This document shows positions 49,101 to 59,372 of a stretch of DNA of 64,000 nucleotides, piece after piece. Source of the stretch: Dickeya aquatica (GTDB lineage Bacteria > Pseudomonadota > Gammaproteobacteria > Enterobacterales > Enterobacteriaceae); NCBI RefSeq assembly GCF_900095885.1, contig NZ_LT615367.1, positions 248,001-312,000 on the forward strand. Reading direction: 5' to 3'. A model generated the notes under the pieces. That model saw nothing but the letters and a program-made list of their open reading frames with translations. It was not told where the DNA came from and ran no database searches. The translations under genes were made by a program, and so were the position numbers. Position 1 is the stretch's first letter. Each line of letters starts with the position of its first letter.

Positions 49101-50185
49101 GTGGTGTTGAAGCCGAGAAACTGGACAAGCTGCCGCGCGAGCGCTGGCTGGAACTGGGCCTGACTGACGAAGACAAACAGAATCAGCTGGAGCAGTTGGC
49201 CGAGCAGTACGACGAACTCAAGCATGAGTTCGAGAAGAAACTCGAAGCCAAACGCCGCAAAATCACTCAGGGTGACGATCTGGCACCGGGCGTGCTGAAG
49301 ATCGTCAAAGTGTATCTGGCGGTTAAACGTCAGATCCAGCCGGGTGACAAGATGGCGGGCCGTCACGGTAACAAGGGTGTTATCTCCAAGATCAACCCGA
49401 TCGAAGATATGCCTTACGACGAGAACGGCACACCGGTTGACATCGTACTGAACCCGCTGGGCGTACCGTCACGTATGAACATCGGTCAGATCCTGGAAAC
49501 CCATCTGGGTATGGCAGCGAAAGGTATCGGCGACAAAATCAACGCCATGCTCAAGCAGCATCAGGAAGTGGCTAAACTGCGTGAGTTTATCCAGCGCGCT
49601 TATGATCTGGGCAACGACGTGCGCCAGAAAGTTGACCTGAACACCTTCAGCGATGAAGAAGTGCTGCGTCTGGCTGAGAACCTGAAAAAAGGTATGCCGA
49701 TCGCCACACCGGTGTTCGACGGTGCCAAGGAAAACGAGATCAAAGCGTTGCTGAAACTCGGCGACTTGCCGACTTCCGGTCAGATCACGCTGTTTGACGG
49801 CCGTACCGGTGAGCAGTTCGAGCGTCCGGTTACTGTCGGCTACATGTACATGCTGAAACTGAACCACTTGGTTGATGACAAGATGCATGCTCGTTCGACG
49901 GGTTCTTACAGCCTGGTTACCCAGCAGCCGCTGGGTGGTAAAGCACAGTTCGGTGGTCAGCGCTTCGGTGAGATGGAAGTGTGGGCGCTGGAAGCTTACG
50001 GTGCCGCTTACACCTTGCAGGAAATGTTGACCGTGAAATCCGATGACGTGAACGGCCGTACCAAGATGTACAAAAACATCGTGGATGGCGATCACCGGAT
50101 GGAACCAGGTATGCCGGAGTCCTTCAACGTGTTGTTGAAAGAAATCCGCTCTCTGGGTATCAACATCGAGCTGGAAGAAGAGTAA
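46157..50185 (+). CDS. rpoB: RNA polymerase subunit beta
   Basis: The beta subunit forms one side of the active-site cleft. The 1342-residue length equals E. coli and similarity is near complete. The rifampicin cluster reads [15 protein letters not shown] and [13 protein letters not shown] with the usual wild-type residues, so no target-site resistance is seen. Other landmarks are [24 protein letters not shown], and the C-terminal clamp region ending NIELEEE. The frame opens at 46124, but [10 protein letters not shown] at 46157 is the conserved start with a GAGGAA ribosome binding site. Confidence 0.99.
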   Translation: MVYSYTEKKRIRKDFGKRPQVLDIPYLLSIQLDSFQKFIEQDPEGQYGLEAAFRSVFPISSYSGNSELQYVSYRLGEPVFDVKECQIRGVTFSAPLRVKLRLVIYEREAPEGTVKDIKEQEVYMGEIPLMTDNGTFVINGTERVIVSQLHRSPGVFFDSDKGKTHSSGKVLYNARIIPYRGSWLDFEFDPKDNLFVRIDRRRKLPATIILRALNYTTEQILDLFFDKVVYEIHNNKLQMELVPERLRGETASFDIEADGKVYVEKGRRITARHIRQLEKDGIERIEVPVEYIAGKVLAKDYVDQSTGEVIAMANMELSLDLLAKLSQSGHKRIETLFTNDLDHGPYMSETVRVDPTNDRLSALVEIYRMMRPGEPPTREAAETLFENLFFSEDRYDLSAVGRMKFNRSLLREEIEGSGILSKEDIIDVMKKLIDIRNGKGEVDDIDHLGNRRIRSVGEMAENQFRVGLVRVERAVKERLSLGDLDTLMPQDMINAKPISAAVKEFFGSSQLSQFMDQNNPLSEITHKRRISALGPGGLTRERAGFEVRDVHPTHYGRVCPIETPEGPNIGLINSLSVYAQTNEYGFLETPYRRVRDGVVTDEIHYLSAIEEGNYVIAQANTNLDDEGHFIDELVTCRSKGESSLFSRDQVDYMDVSTQQVVSVGASLIPFLEHDDANRALMGANMQRQAVPTLRADKPLVGTGMERAVAVDSGVTAVAKRGGTVQYVDASRIVIKVNEAEMYPGEAGIDIYNLTKYTRSNQNTCINQMPCVSLGEPVERGDVLADGPSTDLGELALGQNMRVAFMPWNGYNFEDSILVSERVVQEDRFTTIHIQELACVSRDTKLGPEEITADIPNVGEAALSKLDESGIVYIGAEVTGGDILVGKVTPKGETQLTPEEKLLRAIFGEKASDVKDSSLRVPNGVSGTVIDVQVFTRDGVEKDKRALEIEEMQLKQAKKDLTEELQILEAGLFARIHDVLVAGGVEAEKLDKLPRERWLELGLTDEDKQNQLEQLAEQYDELKHEFEKKLEAKRRKITQGDDLAPGVLKIVKVYLAVKRQIQPGDKMAGRHGNKGVISKINPIEDMPYDENGTPVDIVLNPLGVPSRMNIGQILETHLGMAAKGIGDKINAMLKQHQEVAKLREFIQRAYDLGNDVRQKVDLNTFSDEEVLRLAENLKKGMPIATPVFDGAKENEIKALLKLGDLPTSGQITLFDGRTGEQFERPVTVGYMYMLKLNHLVDDKMHARSTGSYSLVTQQPLGGKAQFGGQRFGEMEVWALEAYGAAYTLQEMLTVKSDDVNGRTKMYKNIVDGDHRMEPGMPESFNVLLKEIRSLGINIELEEE

Positions 50186-50221
50186 TCCCAGCCCGAAAGC
50201 GCTGCGAGCATTCGTTACAGG

Positions 50222-50260
50222 GGCACCTGAACCGTGTTGTTAAAGACAGGTTCAGGTGCC
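50222..50260 (+). other. Perfect hairpin between rpoB and rpoC
   Basis: GGCACCTGAACC at 50222-50233 pairs perfectly with GGTTCAGGTGCC at 50249-50260 around a 15-base loop. No T-run follows, so it is not a terminator. An RNA-processing or stability role is possible. Confidence 0.7.
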
Positions 50261-50291
50261 TGACAGGTCTAACTCCGACAGGAGCCAATCC

Positions 50292-53200
50292 GTGAAAGAC
50301 TTATTAAAGTTTCTGAAAGCGCAAACTAAGACCGAAGAGTTTGATGCGATCAAAATTGCGCTGGCCTCGCCAGACATGATTCGTTCGTGGTCTTTTGGTG
50401 AAGTGAAAAAGCCAGAAACCATCAACTACCGTACGTTCAAACCAGAACGTGACGGCCTGTTCTGCGCCCGTATTTTTGGGCCGGTAAAAGATTATGAGTG
50501 CTTGTGCGGTAAGTACAAGCGCCTGAAACACCGTGGCGTGATTTGTGAGAAGTGCGGCGTTGAAGTGACCCAGACCAAAGTGCGTCGTGAGCGCATGGGC
50601 CACATCGAGCTGGCGTCTCCGACTGCCCACATCTGGTTTTTGAAGTCCCTGCCGTCTCGTATCGGCCTGCTGCTGGATATGCCGCTGCGTGATATCGAAC
50701 GTGTGCTGTACTTCGAATCTTATGTCGTGGTTGAAGGCGGGATGACCAACCTGGAACGCCGTCAGATCCTGACGGAAGAACAGTACCTGGACGCGCTGGA
50801 AGAGTTCGGTGACGAATTCGACGCCAAAATGGGTGCTGAAGCTATCCAGGCGTTGCTCAAAGGAATGGATCTGGAGCAGGAATGCGAACAGCTGCGCGAA
50901 GAGCTGAACGAAACCAACTCCGAGACCAAACGCAAGAAACTGACCAAGCGCATCAAGCTGCTGGAAGCGTTCGTGCAGTCTGGCAACAAGCCGGAGTGGA
51001 TGATCCTGACCGTGCTGCCGGTGCTGCCGCCGGACTTGCGTCCGCTGGTGCCGCTGGACGGTGGCCGTTTTGCGACCTCCGATCTGAACGATCTGTATCG
51101 CCGCGTGATCAACCGTAACAACCGTTTGAAACGTCTGCTGGATCTGGCGGCACCCGATATCATCGTACGTAACGAAAAACGTATGTTGCAGGAAGCGGTC
51201 GATGCGCTGTTGGATAACGGCCGTCGCGGTCGTGCCATCACCGGTTCCAACAAGCGTCCGCTGAAATCTTTGGCCGATATGATCAAAGGTAAGCAGGGTC
51301 GTTTCCGTCAGAACCTGCTCGGTAAGCGCGTGGACTACTCCGGTCGTTCCGTTATCACCGTAGGCCCGTACCTGCGTCTGCATCAGTGCGGTCTGCCGAA
51401 GAAAATGGCGCTGGAACTGTTCAAACCGTTCATCTACGGCAAGCTGGAACTGCGTGGCCTTGCGACCACCATCAAAGCCGCCAAGAAAATGGTTGAGCGT
51501 GAAGAAGCGGTCGTGTGGGATATCCTCGATGAAGTTATCCGCGAGCACCCGGTTCTGCTGAACCGTGCGCCGACGCTGCACCGTTTGGGTATTCAGGCGT
51601 TCGAACCGGTTCTGATCGAAGGTAAAGCGATTCAGTTGCACCCGCTGGTGTGTGCGGCCTATAACGCCGACTTCGACGGTGACCAGATGGCGGTTCACGT
51701 ACCGTTGACGCTGGAAGCCCAGCTCGAAGCGCGTGCGCTGATGATGTCTACCAACAACATCCTGTCTCCGGCGAACGGCGAGCCTATCATCGTTCCGTCT
51801 CAGGACGTGGTGTTGGGCCTGTACTACATGACCCGCGACTGTGTTAACGCCAAAGGCGAAGGCATGGTACTGACCGGGCCGAAAGAAGCCGAGCGTATTT
51901 ATCGTGCCGGTCTGGCGTCACTGCATGCGCGTGTCAAAGTGCGTATCACCGAGCACGAAAAAAATCCACAGGGTGAGTGGGCGGCGAAAACCAGCCTGAT
52001 CGACACCACTGTCGGTCGTGCCATTCTGTGGATGATCGTGCCGAAAGGTCTGCCTTACTCCATCGTCAACCAGGCGCTGGGTAAGAAAGCGATCTCCAAG
52101 ATGCTGAACACCTGCTATCGCGTGCTGGGTCTGAAACCGACGGTTATTTTCGCCGACCAGATCATGTACACCGGTTTTGCTTACGCGGCGCGTTCCGGTT
52201 CTTCCGTTGGTATCGACGACATGGTGATCCCGGCGAAGAAAGTGGAAATCATCAGCGAAGCCGAAGCCGAAGTGGCCGAAATCCAGGAGCAGTTCCAGTC
52301 TGGTCTGGTGACAGCGGGCGAGCGTTATAACAAAGTCATCGATATCTGGGCTGCGGCGAATGAGCGCGTAGCGAAGGCGATGATGGAAAACCTCTCTACC
52401 GAAACCGTTATCAACCGTAACGGCGAAGAAGAGAGACAGGTTTCCTTTAACAGCATCTTTATGATGGCTGACTCCGGTGCGCGTGGTTCTGCGGCACAGA
52501 TTCGTCAGCTGGCGGGGATGCGTGGTCTGATGGCGAAGCCGGATGGCTCCATCATCGAAACGCCAATCACCGCGAACTTCCGTGAAGGTCTGAACGTACT
52601 CCAGTACTTCATCTCGACGCACGGTGCGCGTAAAGGTCTGGCGGATACCGCACTGAAAACCGCGAACTCCGGTTATCTGACCCGTCGTCTGGTTGACGTG
52701 GCGCAGGACCTGGTTGTCACCGAGGACGATTGCGGCACCCACGAAGGCATCATGATGACGCCGGTTATCGAAGGCGGCGACGTCAAAGAGCCGCTGCGTG
52801 AGCGCGTACTGGGCCGTGTAACGGCAGAAGACGTGCTGAAACCGGGTACGGCTGACATTCTGGTTCCGCGCAATACGCTGCTGAACGAGAAATGGTGTGA
52901 CCTGTTAGAAGAAAACTCGGTTGATGCCGTGAAAGTGCGCTCCGTGGTTGGTTGTGAAACCGACTTCGGTGTGTGCGCCAAGTGCTACGGTCGTGACCTG
53001 GCGCGTGGCCACATCATCAACAAAGGTGAAGCTATCGGGGTTATCGCGGCACAGTCCATCGGTGAACCGGGTACCCAGCTGACGATGCGTACGTTCCACA
53101 TCGGTGGTGCGGCATCGCGTGCGGCAGCCGAGTCCAGCATTCAGGTGAAAAACAAGGGTACGTTGCGACTGAGCAATGCCAAGTTCGTAATGAACAACGC

Positions 53201-54515
53201 CGGTAAGCTGGTTATCACCTCGCGTAACACCGAGCTGAAACTGATCGACGAATTCGGTCGTACCAAAGAAAGCTATAAAGTGCCTTACGGTGCGGTGATG
53301 GCGAAAGGTAACGGTGACGATGTCGCGGGCGGTGAAACTGTCGCGAACTGGGATCCGCATACCATGCCGGTTATCACCGAAGTGGGCGGTAGCATTCGCT
53401 TTACCGACATGATCGACGGCCAGACGATTACGCGTCAGACCGACGAACTGACCGGCCTGTCTTCCATCGTGGTTCTGGACAGTGCAGAACGTACCGGTGG
53501 CGGTAAAGACCTGCGTCCGGCGCTGAAAATCGTTGACGCCAACGGCAATGACGTACTGATCCCGGGCACCGACATGCCGGCACAGTACTTCCTGCCGGGC
53601 AAAGCGATTGTTCAGCTGGAAGACGGTTCTCAGATCGGTGCGGGTGACACTCTGGCGCGTATTCCGCAGGAATCCGGCGGTACCAAGGACATCACCGGTG
53701 GTCTGCCGCGCGTTGCTGACCTGTTTGAAGCCCGTCGTCCGAAAGAGCCGGCAATCCTCGCTGAAATCAGCGGCGTGGTGTCGTTCGGTAAAGAAACCAA
53801 AGGTAAGCGTCGTCTGGTGATTACGCCGGTTGATGGCAGCGATCCATACGAAGAGATGATCCCGAAATGGCGTCAGCTTAACGTGTTCGAAGGCGAACGC
53901 GTGGAGCGCGGTGACGTGATTTCCGACGGACCAGAATCTCCGCATGACATTCTGCGCTTGCGTGGCGTACACGCGGTAACGCGTTACATCACCAACGAAG
54001 TGCAGGAAGTTTACCGCTTGCAGGGCGTTAAGATTAACGATAAACACATCGAAGTTATCGTTCGTCAGATGTTGCGTAAAGGCACCATCGTTAACCCAGG
54101 CAGTTCCGAGTTCCTGGAAGGTGAGCAGGTCGAGATGTCACGCATCAAGATAGCAAACCGTCAGTTGGAAGCGAACGGTAAGATTTCGGCGACCTTCAGC
54201 CGCGATCTGCTGGGTATCACCAAGGCGTCTCTGGCGACCGAATCCTTCATCTCTGCGGCATCGTTCCAGGAAACGACACGCGTGTTGACGGAAGCCGCGG
54301 TTGCCGGTAAACGTGATGAACTGCGTGGCCTGAAAGAGAACGTCATCGTCGGTCGTCTGATCCCGGCCGGTACGGGCTATGCGTATCATCAGGATCGCAT
54401 GCGTCGCCGTCAGGCAGGCGAAGTTCAGCCGACACCGCAGGTGAGTGCTGAAGAAGCCTCCGCCAACCTGGCAGAACTGTTGAATGCCGGTCTGGGTGGT
54501 AGCGACGACGAGTAA
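50292..54515 (+). CDS. rpoC: RNA polymerase subunit beta prime
   Basis: The beta prime subunit carries the catalytic magnesium site. The 1407-residue length equals E. coli. The N-terminal zinc ribbon uses cysteines in [21 protein letters not shown] (about 70-88), the catalytic triad is [12 protein letters not shown] (about 458-469), and the second zinc site includes [13 protein letters not shown] near residue 890. The start is GTG, as in E. coli, with an ACAGGAG ribosome binding site; the open frame from 50256 adds 12 unconserved residues. A terminator follows. Confidence 0.99.
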   Translation: MKDLLKFLKAQTKTEEFDAIKIALASPDMIRSWSFGEVKKPETINYRTFKPERDGLFCARIFGPVKDYECLCGKYKRLKHRGVICEKCGVEVTQTKVRRERMGHIELASPTAHIWFLKSLPSRIGLLLDMPLRDIERVLYFESYVVVEGGMTNLERRQILTEEQYLDALEEFGDEFDAKMGAEAIQALLKGMDLEQECEQLREELNETNSETKRKKLTKRIKLLEAFVQSGNKPEWMILTVLPVLPPDLRPLVPLDGGRFATSDLNDLYRRVINRNNRLKRLLDLAAPDIIVRNEKRMLQEAVDALLDNGRRGRAITGSNKRPLKSLADMIKGKQGRFRQNLLGKRVDYSGRSVITVGPYLRLHQCGLPKKMALELFKPFIYGKLELRGLATTIKAAKKMVEREEAVVWDILDEVIREHPVLLNRAPTLHRLGIQAFEPVLIEGKAIQLHPLVCAAYNADFDGDQMAVHVPLTLEAQLEARALMMSTNNILSPANGEPIIVPSQDVVLGLYYMTRDCVNAKGEGMVLTGPKEAERIYRAGLASLHARVKVRITEHEKNPQGEWAAKTSLIDTTVGRAILWMIVPKGLPYSIVNQALGKKAISKMLNTCYRVLGLKPTVIFADQIMYTGFAYAARSGSSVGIDDMVIPAKKVEIISEAEAEVAEIQEQFQSGLVTAGERYNKVIDIWAAANERVAKAMMENLSTETVINRNGEEERQVSFNSIFMMADSGARGSAAQIRQLAGMRGLMAKPDGSIIETPITANFREGLNVLQYFISTHGARKGLADTALKTANSGYLTRRLVDVAQDLVVTEDDCGTHEGIMMTPVIEGGDVKEPLRERVLGRVTAEDVLKPGTADILVPRNTLLNEKWCDLLEENSVDAVKVRSVVGCETDFGVCAKCYGRDLARGHIINKGEAIGVIAAQSIGEPGTQLTMRTFHIGGAASRAAAESSIQVKNKGTLRLSNAKFVMNNAGKLVITSRNTELKLIDEFGRTKESYKVPYGAVMAKGNGDDVAGGETVANWDPHTMPVITEVGGSIRFTDMIDGQTITRQTDELTGLSSIVVLDSAERTGGGKDLRPALKIVDANGNDVLIPGTDMPAQYFLPGKAIVQLEDGSQIGAGDTLARIPQESGGTKDITGGLPRVADLFEARRPKEPAILAEISGVVSFGKETKGKRRLVITPVDGSDPYEEMIPKWRQLNVFEGERVERGDVISDGPESPHDILRLRGVHAVTRYITNEVQEVYRLQGVKINDKHIEVIVRQMLRKGTIVNPGSSEFLEGEQVEMSRIKIANRQLEANGKISATFSRDLLGITKASLATESFISAASFQETTRVLTEAAVAGKRDELRGLKENVIVGRLIPAGTGYAYHQDRMRRRQAGEVQPTPQVSAEEASANLAELLNAGLGGSDDE

Positions 54516-54567
54516 TCGTTCGTCTCATGTCTGCTACAGGCAGTAACGTAACAGGCTATAAATAAAG

Positions 54568-54600
54568 AAACCGCGCCTTATTCAGGGTGCGGTTTTTTTT
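54568..54600 (+). terminator. rpoBC terminator
   Basis: AAACCGCGCC at 54568-54577 pairs with GGGTGCGGTTT (one G-U) ending at 54594, followed by a long T-run. It marks the end of the ribosomal protein and RNA polymerase operon. Confidence 0.93.
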
Positions 54601-54711
54601 ATCTTCTTATTTCACTTCCTTGTCTTTCTTTGATGCCAGTAACGGTTTAAAAAGAAGAGGGGGTGTCTTTGCTGATGCGCCCTGGTGATATGAAATTTAG
54701 ATACGGGCAGG

Positions 54712-54720
54712 TGATATAAT
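54712..54720 (+). promoter_or_regulatory. Extended -10 promoter upstream of the first DUF1176 gene
   Basis: TGATATAAT is a perfect TATAAT with the TGn extension, 42 bases before the start codon. No convincing -35 is seen, which fits an extended -10 promoter. Confidence 0.6.
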
Positions 54721-54762
54721 TGCGCTATAACATCAGCATGGGTGTCTTATAAGGAATGTCCG

Positions 54763-55857
54763 ATGCGATTTAACATCACGCTTTCAGGCATCGTTCTGGC
54801 GTTACTGTCCGCGAGTGCGTTCAGTACGGGTGAAATGTCTGCGGGTTATCCTGCACCGGTGCAGAAAGTGTTCAGACACTGGCAAGTGACCTGCAATAAC
54901 CTCAATGATTGTGACATCAGGAATAATGACCCCTACCTGCGCGTGACGCTCAAGCGTGAGGCCGGTGCGCAGGGGAAGATCTCGCTGGATTTTGATCTGG
55001 CGGATAAGCGCCAGGCGTTGTATCTCGACGGCGCGCGTTTTGCCCTTGCTCAACCCGCCTGGCAGACGGATGAAGAAGAAGGCGCATTCTATGTTCATAC
55101 CGAGCAACTGGATGTCATCCAGCAATTTGTGCAGGCGGCGAAAAATGCCAGGCGTTTGACGCTCTCCGAGGCGAGCGCACAAGGAAGTAATCAGGATGAG
55201 TCAATTTCGCTTAATGGACTCAATGCGGCGCTGCTGCTGGTGGATGAGCGGCAAGGGCGGCTGGATAACCGCAGTGCGTTGCTGAAAGTGGGCAATGGCG
55301 ATGTATCACAGGTTCCCGCCGCGCCGATAGGACAAGAGATTCACCCCGCCTATACCCAGCCGCCACCGTTAACCAATGGTAAGGCCTTGATTAATGCGGT
55401 GATCAAGGCGAAAAAAACGCTGCTGGAAGAGGAAGATTGCGGGTTGAGCAAAGAAGCCCGCCAGTTAAGCGAAGCCGAGCCGCTGACGCATGATCTGGCG
55501 CTGGTGATGCTCAACTGTGGCGTGGGCGCGTATCAATCCTCCAGCCTGCTGTTTATTACGCCGCGTAATAACCCGCAGGCCGCGCAATTGCTGGAGCTGA
55601 CCAGGCCTATCCGCCCGTTGAACAGCCGTGAAGAGAAGATTCGCTGGTTTACCGAAGCCGATTATGACCCGGAAAGCGGCATGTTATATCACTCGGTGAA
55701 AGGCCGTGGCATTGCTGACTGCGGCGAGAGCGGGCAGTGGGTATTTGATGGTAAGACTTTTCAACTGGTCGCCTATAACTATCAACCAGAATGTAACGGT
55801 GGGCAACCGGGAGATTGGCCTTCGGTCTGGGCGATGCCGGGCTACCCGACCGAGTAG
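54763..55857 (+). CDS. DUF1176-like secreted protein (intact copy)
   Basis: This is a 364-residue protein with an N-terminal signal peptide (about residues 1-21: basic start, hydrophobic GIVLALLSASA core), so it is probably periplasmic. The mature part begins with AGYPAPVQKVFRHWQVTCNN, a start typical of the DUF1176 family, with cysteine-containing motifs (VTCNNLNDCD, EDCGL, LNCGVG, IADCGESGQW). The family has no known function. The ATG at 54763 is chosen over 54742 because of AAGGA at a proper distance and the signal peptide. A paralogue follows, interrupted by an IS. It is an accessory gene between rpoC and the thiamine cluster. Confidence 0.8.
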   Translation: MRFNITLSGIVLALLSASAFSTGEMSAGYPAPVQKVFRHWQVTCNNLNDCDIRNNDPYLRVTLKREAGAQGKISLDFDLADKRQALYLDGARFALAQPAWQTDEEEGAFYVHTEQLDVIQQFVQAAKNARRLTLSEASAQGSNQDESISLNGLNAALLLVDERQGRLDNRSALLKVGNGDVSQVPAAPIGQEIHPAYTQPPPLTNGKALINAVIKAKKTLLEEEDCGLSKEARQLSEAEPLTHDLALVMLNCGVGAYQSSSLLFITPRNNPQAAQLLELTRPIRPLNSREEKIRWFTEADYDPESGMLYHSVKGRGIADCGESGQWVFDGKTFQLVAYNYQPECNGGQPGDWPSVWAMPGYPTE

Positions 55858-55888
55858 CCCGACACGATGTTGTTGTGGGCTATTTTTT
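55855..55888 (+). terminator. Terminator after the first DUF1176 gene
   Basis: TAGCCC at 55855-55860, which includes the stop codon, pairs with GGGCTA at 55877-55882, followed by TTTTTT. The second copy keeps the left arm after its stop but not the right arm. Confidence 0.8.
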
Positions 55889-56059
55889 ATGTAGCCCCTT
55901 TTTTCCTATCGTTATCTACCTCTTAAAGGATCATCACGTTTTGCGAGTAGTGGAGCCGTGATTTGAAGGGATATGGATATGCAATTTTTGAAAAGCCTGT
56001 TTTGGGGTGTGGTGCTGTCGTTGCTGTCTGTGACCTGCCCCCAGTATTAGATACAACGA

Positions 56060-56893
56060 TCAGTTAGTAATATCGGTTTGTTTACCTTCTAATTTTCCAT
56101 TTCTCCAGCTTGCTGCAAATTCAGACGGCGTCTGGTAATTCAGCGATGAATGAGGTCTGGACTCGTTATAGTCCTGCCGCCAGTCATTAATGATTTTCCG
56201 GGCATGAAGAATATCGCTGAACCAGTGTTCATTCAGGCATTCATCCCGAAAGCGACCGTTGAAACTCTCAATAAATCCGTTCTGCGTTGGCTTACCTGGC
56301 TGGATAAGTCGCAACTCCACACCATGCTCAAAGGCCCATTGATCGAGCGCACGGCAGGTAAATTCCGGGCCCTGATCGGTTCTTATTGTCGCCGGATAGC
56401 CACGAAAGAGCGCGATGCTGTCCAGAATACGCGTGACCTGAACGCCTGAAATACCGAAAGCAGCAGTGATCGTCAGACACTCCTTCGTGAAATCATCCAC
56501 ACAAGTCAGGCACTTAATCCGGCGGCCGCTGGCAAGTGCATCCATGACAAAATCCATCGACCATGTCAGGTTCGGCGCATCCGGGCGAAGAAGCGGAAGC
56601 CGCTCAGTCGCCAGACCCTTACGGCGCTGTCTGCGTTTTACGCCCAGGCCATTGAGATGATAGATGCGGTAGACCCGTTTGTGGTTAACGCAAAGGCCTT
56701 CACGACGCAGAAGCTGCCAGATACGCCGGTAACCGAAACGTCGGCGTTCCATTGCCAGTTCGGTGATACGTGCAGACAGATACGCATCAGTAGCCGGGCG
56801 GTGCGCATCATAACGGCAGGTCGACAGGGACAAACCTGTCAGCCTGCAGGCACGCCGTTGCGACAGACCTGTCGCTTTGCACATCACTGTCAC
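56060..56893 (-). CDS. IS3-family transposase OrfB
   Basis: OrfB is the catalytic part of the transposase, 277 residues from its first ATG. The DDE residues are visible: Asp in [11 protein letters not shown], Asp in RTDQGPEFT, and Glu in [17 protein letters not shown] about 35 residues later, with an N-terminal HTH_21-like region. It is probably made as an OrfAB fusion by a -1 shift on CGAAAG at 56923-56928 near the end of orfA. The joined frame then reads [12 protein letters not shown] into OrfB. Confidence 0.93.
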   Translation of the reverse strand: MTVMCKATGLSQRRACRLTGLSLSTCRYDAHRPATDAYLSARITELAMERRRFGYRRIWQLLRREGLCVNHKRVYRIYHLNGLGVKRRQRRKGLATERLPLLRPDAPNLTWSMDFVMDALASGRRIKCLTCVDDFTKECLTITAAFGISGVQVTRILDSIALFRGYPATIRTDQGPEFTCRALDQWAFEHGVELRLIQPGKPTQNGFIESFNGRFRDECLNEHWFSDILHARKIINDWRQDYNESRPHSSLNYQTPSEFAASWRNGKLEGKQTDITN

Positions 56894-56916
56894 GGCTTCC
56901 CGCTTCTGGTCTGTCG

Positions 56917-57180
56917 TCAGTACTTTCGGCCCAAAGCCACCTGTAGTGCCTCTTTATCCAGCATGGCTTCGGCGAGCAGCTTCTTGAGGCGGGCGTTCTC
57001 TTCTTCAAGTGACTTAAGCCTTTTTACTTCAGGTACGTCCATGCCACCAAACTTCTTACGCCACGTATAAAACGTGGCGTCGGAGATGGCGTACTTACGG
57101 CAAAGTTCGCGGGCGGAAACACCCGCCTCGGCTTCGCGAAGAATATTGATGATCTGTTCGTCGGAAAAACGCTTCTTCAT
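56917..57180 (-). CDS. IS3-family transposase OrfA
   Basis: OrfA is an 87-residue DNA-binding protein with a helix-turn-helix (about 7-50: [38 protein letters not shown]) and a C-terminal leucine zipper ([25 protein letters not shown]), typical of the IS407 group. It binds the IS ends and contributes the N-terminal part of the OrfAB transposase. Its start lies 71 bases inside the right end of the element. Confidence 0.93.
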   Translation of the reverse strand: MKKRFSDEQIINILREAEAGVSARELCRKYAISDATFYTWRKKFGGMDVPEVKRLKSLEEENARLKKLLAEAMLDKEALQVALGRKY

Positions 57181-58375
57181 GGGGTTGTCCTCATGTTGCT
57201 GATGAAGACATTACTAACATCGTCGTGTGTTAATCAATGGGGAGCAGGTCATCTGGTAGCGCATGCGCAGCAGAGGCTAAAATTCTAGGGTATCCTGTTC
57301 CGGTACAGAAAGAATTTAAAGATTGGCAAGTGACGTGTAACAACTTGAATACCTGTCAGCTCAATAATTACGCTGAGAGAGACGGTTATCAATATGTGAT
57401 CCTCAAGCGTGATGCAGGTGCTTCAGGAAAGATTTCCCTGTCCATCCTGTTAAAACCCGATCAGCAGGCCGTCTATCTGGACGGCACGCCGTTTCCGCTT
57501 GATGCCGCCGACTGGCAGATTGATAACGAATCCGATAGTGATGGCAAGTTCTATCGTTACACCACCAGGTTAGAGGTAATTCAACGGTTTATTCAGGCGG
57601 CGAGAAACGCGCAGCAATTGGCGTTGGTTGAACAGCCCACTACTCAGGAAGTTGAGGATGGAGATGTGGTGTCGCTAAATGGCCTGAGTGCGGCGCTGCT
57701 ACTGGCGGATGAGCGGCAAGGCCGGTTAAAGAACCGCAGTGCGTTGCTGAATGTCGGTGAAGGCGAGGTTTCGCAGGTCCCGCCAGTGCCTACCGGGCAA
57801 CAGGTTGACATTACCTATCGTCAGCCATCACCGCTGAGTGATGCGGTCGCATTGGCGGCTGCGGTCGGCGAGGCGCGGAAGGATAAACTAGAAAATGCAC
57901 ATTGTGATCAACGCGATAAAAACATAACTGCAAATCCAAGAGCCATCGCATTAACCCGCGAGTTGGCGTTAGTGATCTTTACATGCCCTCCTGGGGCAAT
58001 CCAGATCAGTAATGAGCTCTTCATTACCTCACAACTTCGCCCACAGGCAGCCAGCTTGTTAACGCTACTGATTTTTGACTGGGACAAAAATGCGCTGGTT
58101 AACATGGCGGACACGGCTACGACACTTATGAATGTTGAGTATGACGAGAAAACTGGAATATTGTCTCATACAGTTCAAGGGAACACGGTCTGTAATTTTG
58201 GTGAAAGCGCGAGATGGATGTTTGATGGTAGCACTTTCCAGCCAGTGGACTATCGATTTTCCAATATCTGTGCCAGGAGAAAAGACTGGCCGTCCGTGTG
58301 GGCGATGCCGGGCTACCCAACCGAGTAGCCCGACACGAGGGGACAGTCAGCACGCCTTTTTGCGTCCATGCTGGC

Positions 58376-58440
58376 CGGGTGGTGGCGGAGCCGATGGAAA
58401 GCCCTGGCTCCGGCTGTATCAGCCCCGCTACTGTAATGCC
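58376..58440 (+). promoter_or_regulatory. Cobalamin-riboswitch-like core (uncertain)
   Basis: GCCCCGCTACTGTAA at 58422-58436 resembles the conserved core of cobalamin riboswitches (CCCCGCnACTGTnA), and GATGGAAAGCC upstream resembles the GGGAA-CC part. Two hairpins are clear: GGAGCC/GGCTCC (58387-58411) and GGCTG-TAT-CAGCC (58412-58424). No B12 box or regulated plus-strand gene follows, so it may be a remnant or chance. The other bases between 58328 and 58590 hold no gene that I can support. Confidence 0.2.
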
Positions 58441-58590
58441 CGATGGAGGTGCGTGCGACAAGCTGCGTCTCACGCTGCGTAGCGGTACGCAATTTATCGC
58501 CGGACTGATGTCCCGATGACATTTTTTTGCGATGTGCCTCGCCAGTTTTTTCCACCCGGTTTAACCCTTTCTCTGCGTGGGGTGATACGG

Positions 58591-58764
58591 TCAGCGAAAT
58601 GAATCCACGTCATGACGCGTCAGGCCGATATCGTCCAGTTGGTTGTTGTTCAGGCGTTGCAATATTTTCCGCGCTTGTACCCGCTGACGCCAGCGCTGCC
58701 AGCATTGCTGTACCCGTTGTAATCGTCCCGGTTTTCTGCCGGGCTGAGAGCATGGTGGTGTCAT
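58591..58764 (-). CDS. Small DUF1127 protein
   Basis: A 57-residue basic protein. The C-terminal half carries the DUF1127 (YjiS-like) motif: W-x-x-R-W-R-Q-R-V-Q-A-R-K-I-L-x-x-L, then NNNQLDDIGLTRHDVDSFR. A GAGGA ribosome binding site precedes the ATG at 58762-58764. It is the second of two DUF1127 genes on the minus strand. Related small Arg-rich proteins have been linked to RNA turnover and to phosphate or carbon metabolism in Agrobacterium; the function here is unknown. Confidence 0.75.
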   Translation of the reverse strand: MTPPCSQPGRKPGRLQRVQQCWQRWRQRVQARKILQRLNNNQLDDIGLTRHDVDSFR

Positions 58765-58882
58765 ATGGCATCCTCGCAGGGTGTCAGTGTGCGTTATCTC
58801 TGTTTTTACCTGTTATGATACGCAGACAAAAAATTGATATTTACTCGATACAGATAGTGAGCCTGAGGGCGTTTTTTTGTGG

Positions 58883-59173
58883 CTATCTGTCCCTGTTCTG
58901 CTTGCCTGCTTTGTGGTTTAAAGCGGGAAGACGGGTGTGGCTGGCGTTTGATGCATGCGTCGTCACACTCCTGCCTGCGGATGTTGGGTAAAGTGATGAG
59001 ATGCTCCCGCGCGTTAACCCAATATCGTTAAGTTGATGATCGGTAAGTTCACTTAATATTTTTCGTGTCTGTTTTCGTTCATGCCAGCGTTGCAAGCCTT
59101 GGTAGCTATGTCGTAATAAAAAGCGGACAGGTGCGAAAAAAGAGGTGATGGTTGTCGCAATGTGGGTGGGCAT
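58883..59173 (-). CDS. DUF1127 protein
   Basis: A 96-residue protein with the DUF1127 motif in the middle (about residues 28-58: LQRWHERKQTRKILSELTDHQLNDIGLTRGSI). The N-terminal stretch is slightly hydrophobic and the C-terminal tail is basic and longer than in most family members. An AGGAG ribosome binding site lies 7 bases before the ATG at 59171-59173. It is divergent from the MocR-type regulator and followed by a second DUF1127 gene 118 bases downstream. Function unknown. Confidence 0.8.
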   Translation of the reverse strand: MPTHIATTITSFFAPVRFLLRHSYQGLQRWHERKQTRKILSELTDHQLNDIGLTRGSISSLYPTSAGRSVTTHASNASHTRLPALNHKAGKQNRDR

Positions 59174-59372
59174 AACATTCTCCTCAACTGATCCATGTCG
59201 ATAGCATGGCTGAGAAATCTGTATGGTTTTAGAGGCAGCAATTGGATTTATTTATGATACATAACCCGGCTTTTGCGATCTGAATGCTGATTTTATGGGC
59301 GAGCTGTATGGTCATGCTGTGGCGCAACGTTGCCATAATGAAAGGGCAGAGCATTCACGGAGATAACAGGCG

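Larger units (their letters stand above)
56031..57251 (-). mobile_element. IS3-family insertion sequence, IS407-like
   Basis: The element is 1221 bp. Its ends are imperfect inverted repeats starting TGACCTGC at 56031 and ending GCAGGTCA at 57251 (TGACCTGCCCCC against TGACCTGCTCCC). It is flanked by 4-bp direct repeats TCTG at 56027-56030 and 57252-57255; a 4-bp duplication is typical of the IS407 subgroup. It encodes orfA and orfB on the minus strand. Both genes and both ends look intact, so it may be active and its insertion recent. Confidence 0.93.
55979..58328 (+). pseudogene. DUF1176-like secreted protein, split by an IS element
   Basis: Removing the IS (56031-57251) and one copy of the 4-bp target repeat restores one open frame of 374 codons, starting at the ATG at 55979 with an AAGG ribosome binding site. 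The rebuilt N-terminus has a clean signal peptide: MQFLKSLF, a hydrophobic GVVLSLLS core and ACA-AEA cleavage region. The body (57256-58328) is intact and clearly related to the upstream copy, with shared WQVTCNNLN, VSLNGLSAALLL and DWPSVWAMPGYPTE. The IS cuts exactly in the signal peptide. An ATG supplied by the IS end at 57237 could give a version without a signal, which would stay in the cytoplasm. Confidence 0.9.

Noticed and set aside
58527..58991. A 154-codon plus-strand open frame
   Set aside because: It is antisense to the two DUF1127 genes, which have family motifs and good ribosome binding sites; the plus-strand translation looks like a shadow.
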